A stretch of DNA of 64,000 nucleotides. Source: Candidatus Endomicrobium neocapritermitis (lineage in GTDB: Bacteria > Elusimicrobiota > Endomicrobiia > Endomicrobiales > Endomicrobiaceae). The position numbers and the translations under genes were made by a program. Where the stretch lies: assembly GCA_009778325.1 (NCBI GenBank), contig WRJZ01000050.1:42704-106703 (forward strand), written 5' to 3'. Under the pieces are notes generated by a model that made no database searches, had not been told where the DNA came from, and was given only the letters and a program-made list of their open reading frames with translations. Shown here piece after piece: positions 16,366-25,195 of the stretch (positions within the stretch are counted from its first letter, which is position 1; every line of letters starts with the position of its first letter).

Positions 16366-17328
16366 ATGCAGAAACGCAAAATAGCGCAGGAAACTTTGGA
16401 AATAGAGGCAAAAGCGGTTCAGGAACAAATTAATCATTTGGATTTGAACTTTGATAACGCGGTAAGCCTTATAGAGAACTGTAAAGGCAGAGTTGTTGTC
16501 ATGGGGCTCGGGAAATCCGGGCTTATAGGAAGAAAAATATCGGCTACGATGTCTTCCGTAGGCATTCCTTCGGCGTTTTTACATCCTTCCGAAGGTTTGC
16601 ACGGCGATATCGGCATGGTAATGAAAAACGATGTCGTTATAATGCTTTCTTACTCCGGCGAAACAGAAGAAATAAAGAAAGTTCTTCCGGTTCTTCAGGC
16701 TATGAAAATAAAAGTGGTTATTATGACCGGAAAAATTAACGCTTTGGTTTGGCGCAACTGCGACTGCGTAATTGACTGCAGCGTAAATAAAGAGGCGTGC
16801 CCTTATAATCTGGCTCCTACTTCATCGACTACGGCAATGCTGGCAATGGGCGATGCTCTGGCGCTTACGGTTTCAAATTTGAAAGGTTTTAACAGAGAAA
16901 ATCTTGCCATGCTTCATCCTTTGGGCGCAATAGGAAAAAGGCTTACGATGAAAGTCAGCGATATTATGAGAAAAGGCAGGCAAAATCCTGTAATTAAGCA
17001 AAACGCGACTGTTGAAGAAGCACTTTTTGTAATGACCGGAACAAGAATGGGCGCTACCAGCATAGTTGATTCAAAAGGGCTGCTTTCGGGTTTTTTTACC
17101 GACGGGGATTTGAGAAGGCATCTTCAAAAAGACCGGAAAATCCTTAATAAAAAAATTACTGAAGTTATGACAAAATCGCCCAGGACTGTTACTTCCGATA
17201 TGATGGCATTGGAAGCGGCGAAAATTTTGCAGCAGCACAGCATAGACAATATTCCGGTTGTAGATGAAAGCGGCAAACCGGTAGGCATTTTGGATCTGGG
17301 AGATTTGCTGGCGGAAGGAATATCTTAA
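16366..17328 (+). CDS. kdsD: D-arabinose-5-phosphate isomerase (KdsD/KpsF family)
   Basis: The 320-residue protein has an N-terminal SIS sugar-isomerase domain (VVVMGLGKSGLIGRKISATM, LSYSGETEE, ASTMAML-like TSSTTAMLAMGDALAL) and two C-terminal CBS domains (about 205-260 and 270-320, ending NIPVVDESGKPVGILDLGDLL). It interconverts ribulose-5-phosphate and arabinose-5-phosphate, the first step to Kdo of LPS. The LPS export genes lptD, lptF and lptG in the window agree with this. The start follows AAGAGG. The catalytic His in LHPSEGLHGD is present. Confidence 0.94.
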   Translation: MQKRKIAQETLEIEAKAVQEQINHLDLNFDNAVSLIENCKGRVVVMGLGKSGLIGRKISATMSSVGIPSAFLHPSEGLHGDIGMVMKNDVVIMLSYSGETEEIKKVLPVLQAMKIKVVIMTGKINALVWRNCDCVIDCSVNKEACPYNLAPTSSTTAMLAMGDALALTVSNLKGFNRENLAMLHPLGAIGKRLTMKVSDIMRKGRQNPVIKQNATVEEALFVMTGTRMGATSIVDSKGLLSGFFTDGDLRRHLQKDRKILNKKITEVMTKSPRTVTSDMMALEAAKILQQHSIDNIPVVDESGKPVGILDLGDLLAEGIS

Positions 17329-17406
17329 CGGCAATTACGAATTACTAATAAGGACCTTAAGGACTTTAAAGTCCTTAAAGACATTAGATACGGATTACGA
17401 TCAACG
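17329..17406. repeat. degenerate repeat element with an 18-bp perfect palindrome
   Basis: TAA-CGGCAATTACGAATTAC follows the kdsD stop, and a matching but decayed arm (GATTACGATCAACGGTAAAA) ends the element. The centre is a perfect palindrome AAGGACTTTAAAGTCCTT (17359-17376) preceded by the related AAGGACCTTAAGGAC. It looks like a decayed ATTACGA-type element. Confidence 0.65.
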
Positions 17407-17429
17407 GTAAAACAGCTTGTGGAGGAAAA

Positions 17430-18236
17430 ATGGGTACAACAACAGAGGAAACATCTACGAAAAAAGGTCTTCCGGCGGGTATTTGGACAAATTGTAAAAA
17501 ATGCGAACAGATATTTTTGCATAAAGATTATGAAGAAAACATGATGGTTTGTCCGAAATGCGGATATTACGCAAGGCTGAACGCGCGTAAGAGAATAGAG
17601 TTTACGGTTGATAAAGGAAGCTTTGTTGAAATTGACAAGGATATAAAGCCTGTCGATTTTCTGGGTTTTCCCGGATACTGCGACAAAATAAGCAAATCGG
17701 AAATTAACGATGCCGTTGTAACCGGCCAAGCGAAAATAGGCGGATACCCCGTTATGATTGCCGTTATGGATTTTGAGTTCATGGGCGGGAGCATGGGTTC
17801 CGTCGTAGGCGAAAAAATAGTGAGAGCGGTTGAAACCGCCATTAAGAAAAAATATCCCGTAATTATTTTTTCAGCTTCCGGCGGAGCGAGAATGCAGGAA
17901 GGGATTTTATCGCTTATGCAGATGGGAAAAACAAGCGCTGCTTTGGCAAGGCTGGCTGACGCGGGACTTCCGTTTATATCCGTTTTAACCGACCCTACAA
18001 CCGGCGGAGTCGCGGCAAGTTTTGCCATGCTCGGCGACATAAATATAGCGGAACCCAAAGCCTTAATCGGCTTTGCCGGCCCGAGAGTTATCGAGCAGAC
18101 GATAAGGCAGCAGCTTCCCGAAGGTTTCCAATTGTCGGAATTTTTGGTAAAACACGGAATGGTTGATATTGTTGCTGAAAGAAAAGATCTCAAAGGCACT
18201 TTAATAAAAACTTTAAAGTTTTTTGTGCAAAAATGA
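17430..18236 (+). CDS. accD: acetyl-CoA carboxylase carboxyltransferase subunit beta
   Basis: The 268-residue protein begins with the four-cysteine zinc ribbon of AccD (Cys22, Cys25, Cys41, Cys44), followed by the crotonase-like carboxyltransferase fold. Visible motifs are YDAVVTGQ-like [67 protein letters not shown] and [12 protein letters not shown]. With AccA it transfers the carboxyl group from biotin to acetyl-CoA to start fatty-acid synthesis. accA is not next to it. A good GGAGG site precedes the ATG. Confidence 0.97.
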   Translation: MGTTTEETSTKKGLPAGIWTNCKKCEQIFLHKDYEENMMVCPKCGYYARLNARKRIEFTVDKGSFVEIDKDIKPVDFLGFPGYCDKISKSEINDAVVTGQAKIGGYPVMIAVMDFEFMGGSMGSVVGEKIVRAVETAIKKKYPVIIFSASGGARMQEGILSLMQMGKTSAALARLADAGLPFISVLTDPTTGGVAASFAMLGDINIAEPKALIGFAGPRVIEQTIRQQLPEGFQLSEFLVKHGMVDIVAERKDLKGTLIKTLKFFVQK

Positions 18237-18240
18237 TTTA

Positions 18241-18347
18241 ACGGCTGAAGTTTGGAAGTTAGGAAGCTGAGAAGTTGAGCAACAGCAAAGACTTTAACGA
18301 CTACAGCTCCTCTCATCTTCTCAGCTTCCCAGCTCTCTAAGCTTCTT
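18241..18347. repeat. heptad-armed inverted repeat, GAAGCTGA type
   Basis: Left arm GAAGTTTGGAAGTTAGGAAGCTGAGAAG and a right arm CATCTTCTCAGCTTCCCAGCTCTCTAAGCTTC are imperfect complements with a 7-8 base period. The left edge ACGGC is just downstream of the accD stop; the loop contains GCAAAGACTTTAACGAC. Same class as the elements at 44.6, 59.1 and 63.9 kb. Confidence 0.8.
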
Positions 18348-18359
18348 ATAGAGGTTTTT

Positions 18360-19619
18360 ATGTTTTTTGGCTCTTTAAAAGAATATGAGGGAATGAAGCC
18401 CGGGCTTTCCAGAATTAAAAAGTTTTTGGATGCCGCCGGAAATCCTCAGGATAAATTTAAATGCGTTCACATTGCCGGAACAAACGGAAAAGGGTCTGTT
18501 GCCGTTTTAATCGCGAACGCGCTTAAAGAAAGCGGTTATAAGACGGCTTTATATACTTCGCCGCATTTGATTGATATTACCGAAAGAATAAATGTTGACG
18601 GCAAAAATATATCAAAAAAAAGGTTTAACGGCATTTGCGAAAAATATTTGGCTTTGGCGCAAAAGCATAAGCTGAGTTATTTTGAATATTTAACGGCGGT
18701 CGCTTTTATATATTTTGCTCAAAAAAAAGTTAAAATTGCCGTAATTGAGACCGGCCTCGGCGGAAGATTTGACGCCACTAACGTAATTAAGAATCCGCTT
18801 GTATGCGTTATAACGTCAATCTCGTCGGATCATAAAGAAGTGCTTGGAAATACCGTCGCGAAAATAGCTTTTGAAAAAGCAGGAATTATTAAAAGCGGAG
18901 CGGATACGGTTTGCGGAAATCTTCCCGGAGCGGCTCTTGAGACAGTAAAGAAAAAATCAAAACCGTTTGTTTTGGGAAAAGATTTTAAAGCGGAAAATAC
19001 AAAGATTAACCGTTTAAAAAAATCGCAAAGTTTTGATTATTGCGGCATTGAAAAGAAAATAAAAAATATTAATCTTTCTCTCTTGGGAGAGTATCAGTTT
19101 CAAAACGCGGCAGTCGCTGCCTGCTGTATCGAACTTTTAAATAATAAAAACTTTGTTGTGCCTGATAAAATTTTAAAACAAAGTTTTTTTAAAACCAGGT
19201 GGCCTGCAAGATTTGATTTAAGAAAGGCGGCGTTAAAAGATAAGCGGATTAATCTTATAATAGACGGCTCGCACAATGAGCAGGGAATAAACGCTTTTAC
19301 GGACGCGCTTGGCGCGTTTTACAATAAAAAACTTTGCTTTTTGTTTGCAGTGATGAAAGAAAAAGATTATAAAAAAATTATCAAAAAAATTATCCCTTAC
19401 GCTTCTAAGGTGATTTTGGTTAAAATTCAAAATGACAGAGCTGTTGACGCTGATAAACTTGAAAAAGAGTTTCTTAAATATAAATTCGATAAAAAAATTT
19501 TAAAAGCCGGTTCAACGGCTGCGGCTCTTGATATGCTTTCGAACGGCGAAACTGCCGCTGTGGTCGGCTCTCTTTATTTAGCGGGCGAAATTTTAAAAAA
19601 TATTTATAATGAGGTCTAG
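18360..19619 (+). CDS. folC: bifunctional folylpolyglutamate synthase / dihydrofolate synthase
   Basis: A 419-residue Mur-ligase-type enzyme. The P-loop HIAGTNGKGSVAVLI lies at about residues 37-51; SPHLIDITERI, IETGLGGRFDATNVI and SSDHKEVLGNTVAKIAFEKAGI complete the ATP and folate sites. It adds glutamate to dihydropteroate and to tetrahydrofolates. The C-terminal domain carries LIIDGSHNEQGINAF. The stop overlaps the region where the next gene begins, so the ROK kinase is probably co-translated. Confidence 0.95.
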   Translation: MFFGSLKEYEGMKPGLSRIKKFLDAAGNPQDKFKCVHIAGTNGKGSVAVLIANALKESGYKTALYTSPHLIDITERINVDGKNISKKRFNGICEKYLALAQKHKLSYFEYLTAVAFIYFAQKKVKIAVIETGLGGRFDATNVIKNPLVCVITSISSDHKEVLGNTVAKIAFEKAGIIKSGADTVCGNLPGAALETVKKKSKPFVLGKDFKAENTKINRLKKSQSFDYCGIEKKIKNINLSLLGEYQFQNAAVAACCIELLNNKNFVVPDKILKQSFFKTRWPARFDLRKAALKDKRINLIIDGSHNEQGINAFTDALGAFYNKKLCFLFAVMKEKDYKKIIKKIIPYASKVILVKIQNDRAVDADKLEKEFLKYKFDKKILKAGSTAAALDMLSNGETAAVVGSLYLAGEILKNIYNEV

Positions 19620-19623
19620 TAAA

Positions 19624-20568
19624 ATGTCAACACAACTCTATCTGGGCATAGATATGGGCGGAACGAACATCAAAATCGCCGTTGTAAACCACAAAGGCGA
19701 AATTATTGAAGAAACTTCCATAAAAACCGAGATCAAACAATCTCCGATGAACGTAATACAATCCGTAATAAAGCGGGCTTCGGCTTTAAAAAATTATGCA
19801 AAAACAAAAAATACAGGAATCGGCGTTGCCGGCGACATAAATTGTGATAACGGTGTGGTCCGTTTTTCTCCTAATCTTCCTAAATGGAAAAACGTTAAAC
19901 TTAAAGAGATTATGGAAAAGCTTACCGGGAAGAAAGTAATTGTGGATAATGACGCCAATACCGCGGCAATAGGAGCTTTTTGGCTTGATGCCAAAGGAAA
20001 ACCGGATAACTTAATATGCGTAACTTTAGGAACGGGAGTAGGCGGCGGTCTTATATTCAATAAAAAGCTTTACAGAGGAGCTTCGTGTACTGCCGGCGAA
20101 ATAGGGCATATAACGATTGATTATAACGGACGTAAGTGCAAATGCGGAAATTCGGGCTGCTCCGAAACTTATATAGGCGCGAAATATGTTTCGGAATATG
20201 CCAAAAATTATTTAAATAAACACAGGTCAGCAATAATAGACCGTATGACCGGCAAAAATTACTCTTTGATTACGCCGGAAATACTTCACGATGCCGCTGT
20301 AAAAGGAGATAACTCCGCGATTGAAATATGGAGATACGTCGGAGAGAAGCTCGGCATAATTCTTGCGGGCGTGCTGAATTTTGCCAATCCAGACATGATT
20401 ATATTATGCGGCGGAATAAGCCATGCCGGAAAATTTTTGACCGGTCCCGCGAAAAAAGAAATAAAGGAAAGAGCGTTTAAATCCGCTGTTAAGGCGTGCA
20501 AAATAAAGATTTCCCGCTATACAAGTAAACTTGGCGTAGTAGGAGCGGCTATGCTTGCCAATCAATAG
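19624..20568 (+). CDS. ROK-family sugar kinase (glucokinase-like)
   Basis: The 314-residue protein has the phosphate loop GIDMGGTNIKIAVV, the catalytic Asp in VDNDANTAAIGAFW, the GTGVGGGLIF loop and the ROK zinc motif CKCGNSGCSE. These support an ATP-dependent hexokinase of the ROK class, glucokinase or N-acetylmannosamine kinase. An upstream in-frame ATG (19609) lies inside the end of folC; the ATG at 19624 has GAGG at 19611-19614 and gives the normal N-terminus, so it is preferred. Substrate cannot be fixed from sequence; with a GH57 glucan enzyme in the window, glucose is reasonable. Confidence 0.92.
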   Translation: MSTQLYLGIDMGGTNIKIAVVNHKGEIIEETSIKTEIKQSPMNVIQSVIKRASALKNYAKTKNTGIGVAGDINCDNGVVRFSPNLPKWKNVKLKEIMEKLTGKKVIVDNDANTAAIGAFWLDAKGKPDNLICVTLGTGVGGGLIFNKKLYRGASCTAGEIGHITIDYNGRKCKCGNSGCSETYIGAKYVSEYAKNYLNKHRSAIIDRMTGKNYSLITPEILHDAAVKGDNSAIEIWRYVGEKLGIILAGVLNFANPDMIILCGGISHAGKFLTGPAKKEIKERAFKSAVKACKIKISRYTSKLGVVGAAMLANQ

Positions 20569-20572
20569 CTTC

Positions 20573-22654
20573 ATGAAGACTGCCATTAAAAAAATCATTT
20601 TTTTAATAACGGTTATTTTACTTTCAGCTGCTTGCGCTTATGCTTATCAGGTGGACATTTCCGCCGATAATCTTGAATATGATCAAAACTGCGGTAAGAT
20701 TATAGCGCAAGGCAATGTCGTTTTGGTTTGGCAGGGAAAGACGGTAAGAGCTGATTTCGTAGAGTTTTTCATTGAAGAAAAACTTATGAACGCGATGGGA
20801 AATGTGCGCGTAGAAGAGGCAGGCAACTCTTTTTTTGCCGAAAGCATAACGTATAGATATGACGATGAAACAGGAGAGATAATACAATCCATGATCTATT
20901 CGTCTATGATTTTTATGCGCTCGGAAAGAATGGAAAGGCATCAAAATACTTTCGCCGTAAATAATATAAAAATATCCAACTGCGATTTTGACGAACCGCA
21001 CGTATGTTTCAAATCAAGAAAAGGCAAAATAACGTTAAATGAAAGAGTTACGATTTATAATGCCGTTTTATATATCGGTAAAATACCTGTTTTTTATCTT
21101 CCTGTAGTGACAAAATCTTTAAAAGGCGGAAAAGGTTTTTCTTCCAGGCTCACATACGGCATTGAACTGGGCTATACAAGCGAAGGCGGAGCGTCGGTTA
21201 AAAATTTCCTGCAATATCAGTTTACAGATGAACTCAGAGGCAGATTAATGCTTGATTATTTCGGAACAAGAGGATGGGGATACGGCACGGAGTTTGATTA
21301 CTTTAAAAATAATACGAAAGCCAGCTTTTACGGTTATTACATAAGAGATTTGTTCGCCGACAGCAGCAGGTGGACTTTACGGCCTTACTATTGGCAGAGA
21401 ATAAATAAGGAGTGGATGATACAATCGCAGGCTGAACTTATCAGCGATGAAAGCTTTAATAATCTCTATAACAATGACTGGAACAGGGTTATGGGCACTC
21501 TGCACTCTTACTTTGCCGCTACAAGGCAGGGAAGAAACTCTAATTTGCTTATAGCTTTGGACAGAGTAGATACTTATAATCCCGGCCAAGGGGAATTTGA
21601 AGCGACTTCAATTTCGCTTCCCAGAGTAACGTATAACATATTTCCTAAAAGAATAATATGGAATTTGGTAAATAACTTTACTCTTAATTACTCGAATGAT
21701 TACAGACAGTACAGCGCCGGCAACTTTTTTTATAAAAGCACGGCTGACGCTACATACACGGTAAGCAGAGATTTCAAATTCGGAAGAAGATTTACTTTAA
21801 AGCCGTCTGCCGGAATAACCGAAAGCTGGTATAATAAAGATAACTATGATAATGAAGACAACACTTTTCTTACAAGATATTTTTCAACTTTGAATTCGCG
21901 TTTAAGGGTTACAAAGTGGATGGACTGGAACATGGCGTATTCCGTGCGCGCAAGAAGTGAAAAAAATTCTCTCCGCATAGACGAAAGCGCCAATGATTAC
22001 GGCATAGAAACCAACGCGCTCGCGTTTACAAATTTTGTCTATATAGGAAACAGGACAACGGTACGAAATTACACGTCATATAATTTTTTAAATTACAGGA
22101 CAGGCAGCTCCGTAAAATGGTCTCCGCTCAGCACCGATATAATTTATACTCCGAAATATTATATGACGGTATATTTAAGGCAGACGCAGTCTCTGGAACC
22201 GTTCCGGTTTAGTTCGGCTCAGCTTGATATGACATTGGGAGAACTTGAAAAAATTTATTTTAATTTCGGCGCTTTTTATCAGTATTATCCCGATACTCTG
22301 AAAGATTCTGCGGGTAATGAGTATCCTAATCCGATGGCTTACCGTGCAAAAGAAATAGATAACGTTATAGGAATCGGGCTTTGGCTTAACCCGAAATGGC
22401 GTTTGGATTACAATATAAGAACAACTTCAAGCCTGGATAAAATGTATTCAAGAATGAATGAACACGAATTCAGAATATACAGGGATTTACATTGTTATAA
22501 TTTAGGCGTTACTTGGAGAATAAGAGGCGTATATCATGATGTTTTCATAAAATTTGATTTGAAGACGAATATGCCTTTCTCAAAAGCAGCTAATGCGGAC
22601 GGACAGATACCTGATAATAATGACGCCGAAATGATATTTTTTCCGTGGAGATAA
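20573..22654 (+). CDS. lptD: LPS-assembly outer-membrane protein LptD (OstA/Imp)
   Basis: A signal peptide (about residues 1-24, ending ACAYA) is followed by an OstA/LptA-like beta-jellyroll (VDISADNLEYDQNCGKIIAQGNVVLVWQGKTVRAD) and a long beta-barrel region rich in aromatic alternating strands. The family inserts LPS into the outer leaflet with LptE. The length (694 residues) is normal. A TTG at 20555 would extend the frame into the end of the ROK gene; the ATG at 20573 gives a clean signal peptide. lptF and lptG lie at the other end of the window. Confidence 0.92.
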   Translation: MKTAIKKIIFLITVILLSAACAYAYQVDISADNLEYDQNCGKIIAQGNVVLVWQGKTVRADFVEFFIEEKLMNAMGNVRVEEAGNSFFAESITYRYDDETGEIIQSMIYSSMIFMRSERMERHQNTFAVNNIKISNCDFDEPHVCFKSRKGKITLNERVTIYNAVLYIGKIPVFYLPVVTKSLKGGKGFSSRLTYGIELGYTSEGGASVKNFLQYQFTDELRGRLMLDYFGTRGWGYGTEFDYFKNNTKASFYGYYIRDLFADSSRWTLRPYYWQRINKEWMIQSQAELISDESFNNLYNNDWNRVMGTLHSYFAATRQGRNSNLLIALDRVDTYNPGQGEFEATSISLPRVTYNIFPKRIIWNLVNNFTLNYSNDYRQYSAGNFFYKSTADATYTVSRDFKFGRRFTLKPSAGITESWYNKDNYDNEDNTFLTRYFSTLNSRLRVTKWMDWNMAYSVRARSEKNSLRIDESANDYGIETNALAFTNFVYIGNRTTVRNYTSYNFLNYRTGSSVKWSPLSTDIIYTPKYYMTVYLRQTQSLEPFRFSSAQLDMTLGELEKIYFNFGAFYQYYPDTLKDSAGNEYPNPMAYRAKEIDNVIGIGLWLNPKWRLDYNIRTTSSLDKMYSRMNEHEFRIYRDLHCYNLGVTWRIRGVYHDVFIKFDLKTNMPFSKAANADGQIPDNNDAEMIFFPWR

Positions 22655-22660
22655 TATAAA

Positions 22661-22782
22661 GGCAGAGTGAAAAGTGAAGAGTGAAGATGTTGAATTTCGG
22701 CTTCGCCGAAATGTATAATAAGTTTTCGCAAAGCGAAAACACTTTATCTTCACTCTTAACTCTCAACTCTTCACTCTGTAGT
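22661..22782. repeat. heptad-armed hairpin element, AGTGAAG type, core in inverted order
   Basis: Arms GGCAGAGTGAAAAGTGAAGAGTG and CACTCTTAACTCTCAACTCTTCACTCT enclose ATTTCGGCTTCGCCGAAAT (22694-22712) and then GTTTTCGCAAAGCGAAAAC (22722-22740). This order is opposite to that in most copies, meaning the core is inverted. The right edge GTAGTTAAAAAGGGG supplies the ribosome-binding site of rfbB. Confidence 0.88.
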
Positions 22783-22798
22783 TAAAAAGGGGAATAAA

Positions 22799-23794
22799 AT
22801 GAAATTATTGGTAACAGGCGGAGCGGGATTTATAGGGTCTAATTTTGTAAGGCACATTCTGAAAAAATATCCGAAATATAAAATTATAAACTATGACAAG
22901 CTTACTTATGCCGGTAATCTTGATAATTTAAGAGACATAGAAAAAAATCCAAGGTATAAATTTGTTAAAGGAGATATCTGCGATTTTAAGCTTGTAAATA
23001 AACATATGAAAGGCGTTGACGCCGTAATAAATTTTGCCGCTGAAACGCATGTTGACCGCTCTATTCTTAATGCGGATGCTTTTGTTAAAACCGCGGTAAA
23101 CGGAACATTCGTTCTGCTGGAATCGGCAAAAGCTAACAATATAAAAAAGTTTATTCATATTTCCACGGATGAGGTTTACGGCAGCATTTTGAAAGGTTCT
23201 TTTACCGAAGCATCTCCTTTATCGCCTAACAGCCCGTATTCCGCCGCAAAAGCTTCGTCGGATTTACTGGTGCGTTCATATTTTGTTACTTACGGTCTTC
23301 CGTCGATAATCACAAGATGTTCGAATAATTACGGGCCGTATCAGTTTCCCGAAAAGGTCATACCGCTTTTTGTTACAAACGCCATGGATAATATTCCGCT
23401 TCCGTTATACGGCGACGGAAAAAATGTCAGGGATTGGCTTTATGTTTTAGACCATTGCAGAGGCATAGACATAGCGATGCACAAAGGAAAAAACGGAGAA
23501 GTTTACAATATCGGCGGCGGCGTTGAACTTACAAATATCGAACTTACTAAGAAAGTATTAAATATAATGGGAAAACCTTTGTCTCTGATAAAAAAAGTTT
23601 CCGACAGACCCGGACATGACAGAAGATATTCGATAGATTGTTCCAAACTTGAAAAACTGGGATATAAACCGTTGTATACTCTTGAAAAAGCTTTAGAAGA
23701 AACCGTGAAGTGGTATATGGAAAATGAAAAAATATGGCGCAGATTAAAAGATAAAAAATATAAAGAGTATTATAAAAAGCAGTATAGTAAGTGA
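22799..23794 (+). CDS. rfbB: dTDP-glucose 4,6-dehydratase
   Basis: A 331-residue extended short-chain dehydrogenase. The NAD loop VTGGAGFIGSNFVRHIL is at residues 5-20; NFAAETHVDRSI, HISTDEVYGS and the catalytic YSAAKASSD (YxxxK) are typical of RmlB. It converts dTDP-glucose to the 4-keto-6-deoxy sugar, the precursor of dTDP-rhamnose and other O-antigen sugars. rmlA, rmlC and rmlD are not beside it. This fits an LPS-bearing cell. Confidence 0.94.
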   Translation: MKLLVTGGAGFIGSNFVRHILKKYPKYKIINYDKLTYAGNLDNLRDIEKNPRYKFVKGDICDFKLVNKHMKGVDAVINFAAETHVDRSILNADAFVKTAVNGTFVLLESAKANNIKKFIHISTDEVYGSILKGSFTEASPLSPNSPYSAAKASSDLLVRSYFVTYGLPSIITRCSNNYGPYQFPEKVIPLFVTNAMDNIPLPLYGDGKNVRDWLYVLDHCRGIDIAMHKGKNGEVYNIGGGVELTNIELTKKVLNIMGKPLSLIKKVSDRPGHDRRYSIDCSKLEKLGYKPLYTLEKALEETVKWYMENEKIWRRLKDKKYKEYYKKQYSK

Positions 23795-23864
23795 GGCTGT
23801 TGTGCAGCATCATATTTATGCAGTTCTTTTGTATTCTTGATTAATAGAAACAAATATTGTAGTA

Positions 23865-23883
23865 TTTTATAAACTTTATAAAA
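23865..23883. promoter_or_regulatory. 19-bp palindrome upstream of the pilus operon
   Basis: TTTTATAAA-C-TTTATAAAA is a perfect palindrome about 75 bases before the pilin start, in an AT-rich 160-base gap that otherwise holds no repeat element. It could be an operator or part of an AT-rich promoter. The gap is unusual in lacking a heptad element, which suggests the pilus operon has its own control region. Confidence 0.35.
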
Positions 23884-23955
23884 CAAAATAAGTATATAAA
23901 TACGTATTGTTGAAAATAAAAGTCTTAGAGGCTTGTAAAATAAAAGGAGGATGAA

Positions 23956-24165
23956 ATGTTTAAGTTTTTAAGAAACAGAAGAGGGCAGGGGATGGTTGAG
24001 TATATCTTGATTGTCGTGGTTGTGGTTGGTGTAGTTCTTGGAGCTTATAAATTGTTCGGTACTAAAATCGGAGGAACTTTTACTAAAGCTGCAGATAGAA
24101 TTGATAGCGAGCGAGATTCATTTGGAACTGTAACAACAACTGAGAGAGTGGAGTATGACAATTAA
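23956..24165 (+). CDS. flp: Flp-type pilin (Tad pilus major subunit)
   Basis: A 69-residue prepilin with a short basic leader (MFKFLRNRRG) and a hydrophobic helix. Cleavage after Gly10 would leave QGMVEY, with Glu at +5 and Tyr at +6 exactly as in Flp pilins. The acidic, Thr-rich C-terminus (GTVTTTERVEYDN) would be exposed. AAAGGAGG precedes the start at ideal spacing, in keeping with strong expression. It heads the operon flp-cpaB-cpaF-tadB-tadC. No TadV prepilin peptidase or RcpA secretin is in the window. Confidence 0.9.
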   Translation: MFKFLRNRRGQGMVEYILIVVVVVGVVLGAYKLFGTKIGGTFTKAADRIDSERDSFGTVTTTERVEYDN

Positions 24166-24194
24166 AGAGTAAAGAATAAAAGAGTGAATTAATC

Positions 24195-25049
24195 ATGAAA
24201 AAAACAATACTAATAGCAATCATTTTTGCAGTTTTGGCAGTATTTTTTGCTTATATGTATTTATCTGATTTGGAGACCACATACAGAACAATGGCAGAGC
24301 CTGTTACTGTTGTAGTCGCAACACAGAGAATACCTCAGGGAACAGTTATTAAAAGAGAGATGCTTACGGAAAAGAAAGTGCCTAAAGAATATGTTCAGCC
24401 TAAAGCTTTTGCCGGCGTAAATAATTTATTTACAAAGGAAGGAACGGCTGTATATATTTCTTTGAACACTTTTGAAGCCGGCGAGCAGATAATGTCCACT
24501 AAGGTTTCAAGAACAAACGCGGAAACGGGATTAACAAATGTTATACCCGACGGATATAAGGCTTTGGCAGTCAATTTTGACTCTGAAAGCGCCAGCGTTA
24601 TAACTCCGGGAAGCAGAATAGACGTTTTGAGCATTATTAATTATGCCGATACAAATAATAAGTTTCAGGAATCGATATATATGATAGCTCAAAATATTCT
24701 TGTTTTGGCAGTAGGCAACAATTATATCGGAATGTCTGCTAAAAAGAATGACGAAGGCGGCAGATCCGGCGGCACTCTGACATTAGCCGTAACGGTTGAA
24801 GAAGCGCAGACAATAATGCTTGCGGCTGACAGCGGAAGTTTAAAATACATTATCCGCCCTGCAGGAGATAATGAAATTTATGATATCAAACCTTTAAAGC
24901 TGTCCGATATTATAAAAGATATTTCAAAAACAATGCCGCAGCAAAAGCCAGCGGCGACAAAAGAGCAGCAGGCTATGATTAAAGCGATGAACCAAAGCCA
25001 AAAAGAAGCGCTTGAAATGATAAATAAGTACGCGAACTCGCAAAAATAA
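24195..25049 (+). CDS. cpaB: Flp pilus assembly protein CpaB/RcpC
   Basis: The 284-residue protein has one N-terminal membrane segment (about residues 4-23) followed by an SAF domain (VTVVVATQRIPQGTVIKREMLTEKKVP). The RcpC/CpaB region TNVIPDGYKALAVNFDSESA and PGSRIDVLSIINYAD is next. CpaB is periplasmic and helps the secretin of Tad pili. The C-terminal tail is Gln/Lys-rich (about 245-284). It lies 29 bases after the pilin gene, then a repeat element separates it from cpaF. Confidence 0.93.
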   Translation: MKKTILIAIIFAVLAVFFAYMYLSDLETTYRTMAEPVTVVVATQRIPQGTVIKREMLTEKKVPKEYVQPKAFAGVNNLFTKEGTAVYISLNTFEAGEQIMSTKVSRTNAETGLTNVIPDGYKALAVNFDSESASVITPGSRIDVLSIINYADTNNKFQESIYMIAQNILVLAVGNNYIGMSAKKNDEGGRSGGTLTLAVTVEEAQTIMLAADSGSLKYIIRPAGDNEIYDIKPLKLSDIIKDISKTMPQQKPAATKEQQAMIKAMNQSQKEALEMINKYANSQK

Positions 25050-25186
25050 GCAGTATGGATGCGTGGATGCATAGAGGAGTAGAGGCATAGTAAAGACAAA
25101 GGCGATATACATCCATGCATCTACGCGTTTTCAAAAAAGTCGTTGCTACGCATCCATGCGTCTATGCATCTATGCGTCATTACTAT
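25050..25186. repeat. heptad-armed inverted repeat, GCATGGATGCG type
   Basis: Arms of GGATGCGTGGATGCATAGAGGAGTAGAG and the complementary CGCATCCATGCGTCTATGCATCTATGCG enclose internal copies (ACATCCATGCATCTACGCG) and GTAAAGACAAAGGCG. It interrupts the Tad operon between cpaB and cpaF without an obvious promoter, so it may adjust relative expression of the two parts. Confidence 0.8.
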
Positions 25187-25195
25187 AGGTAAAAA

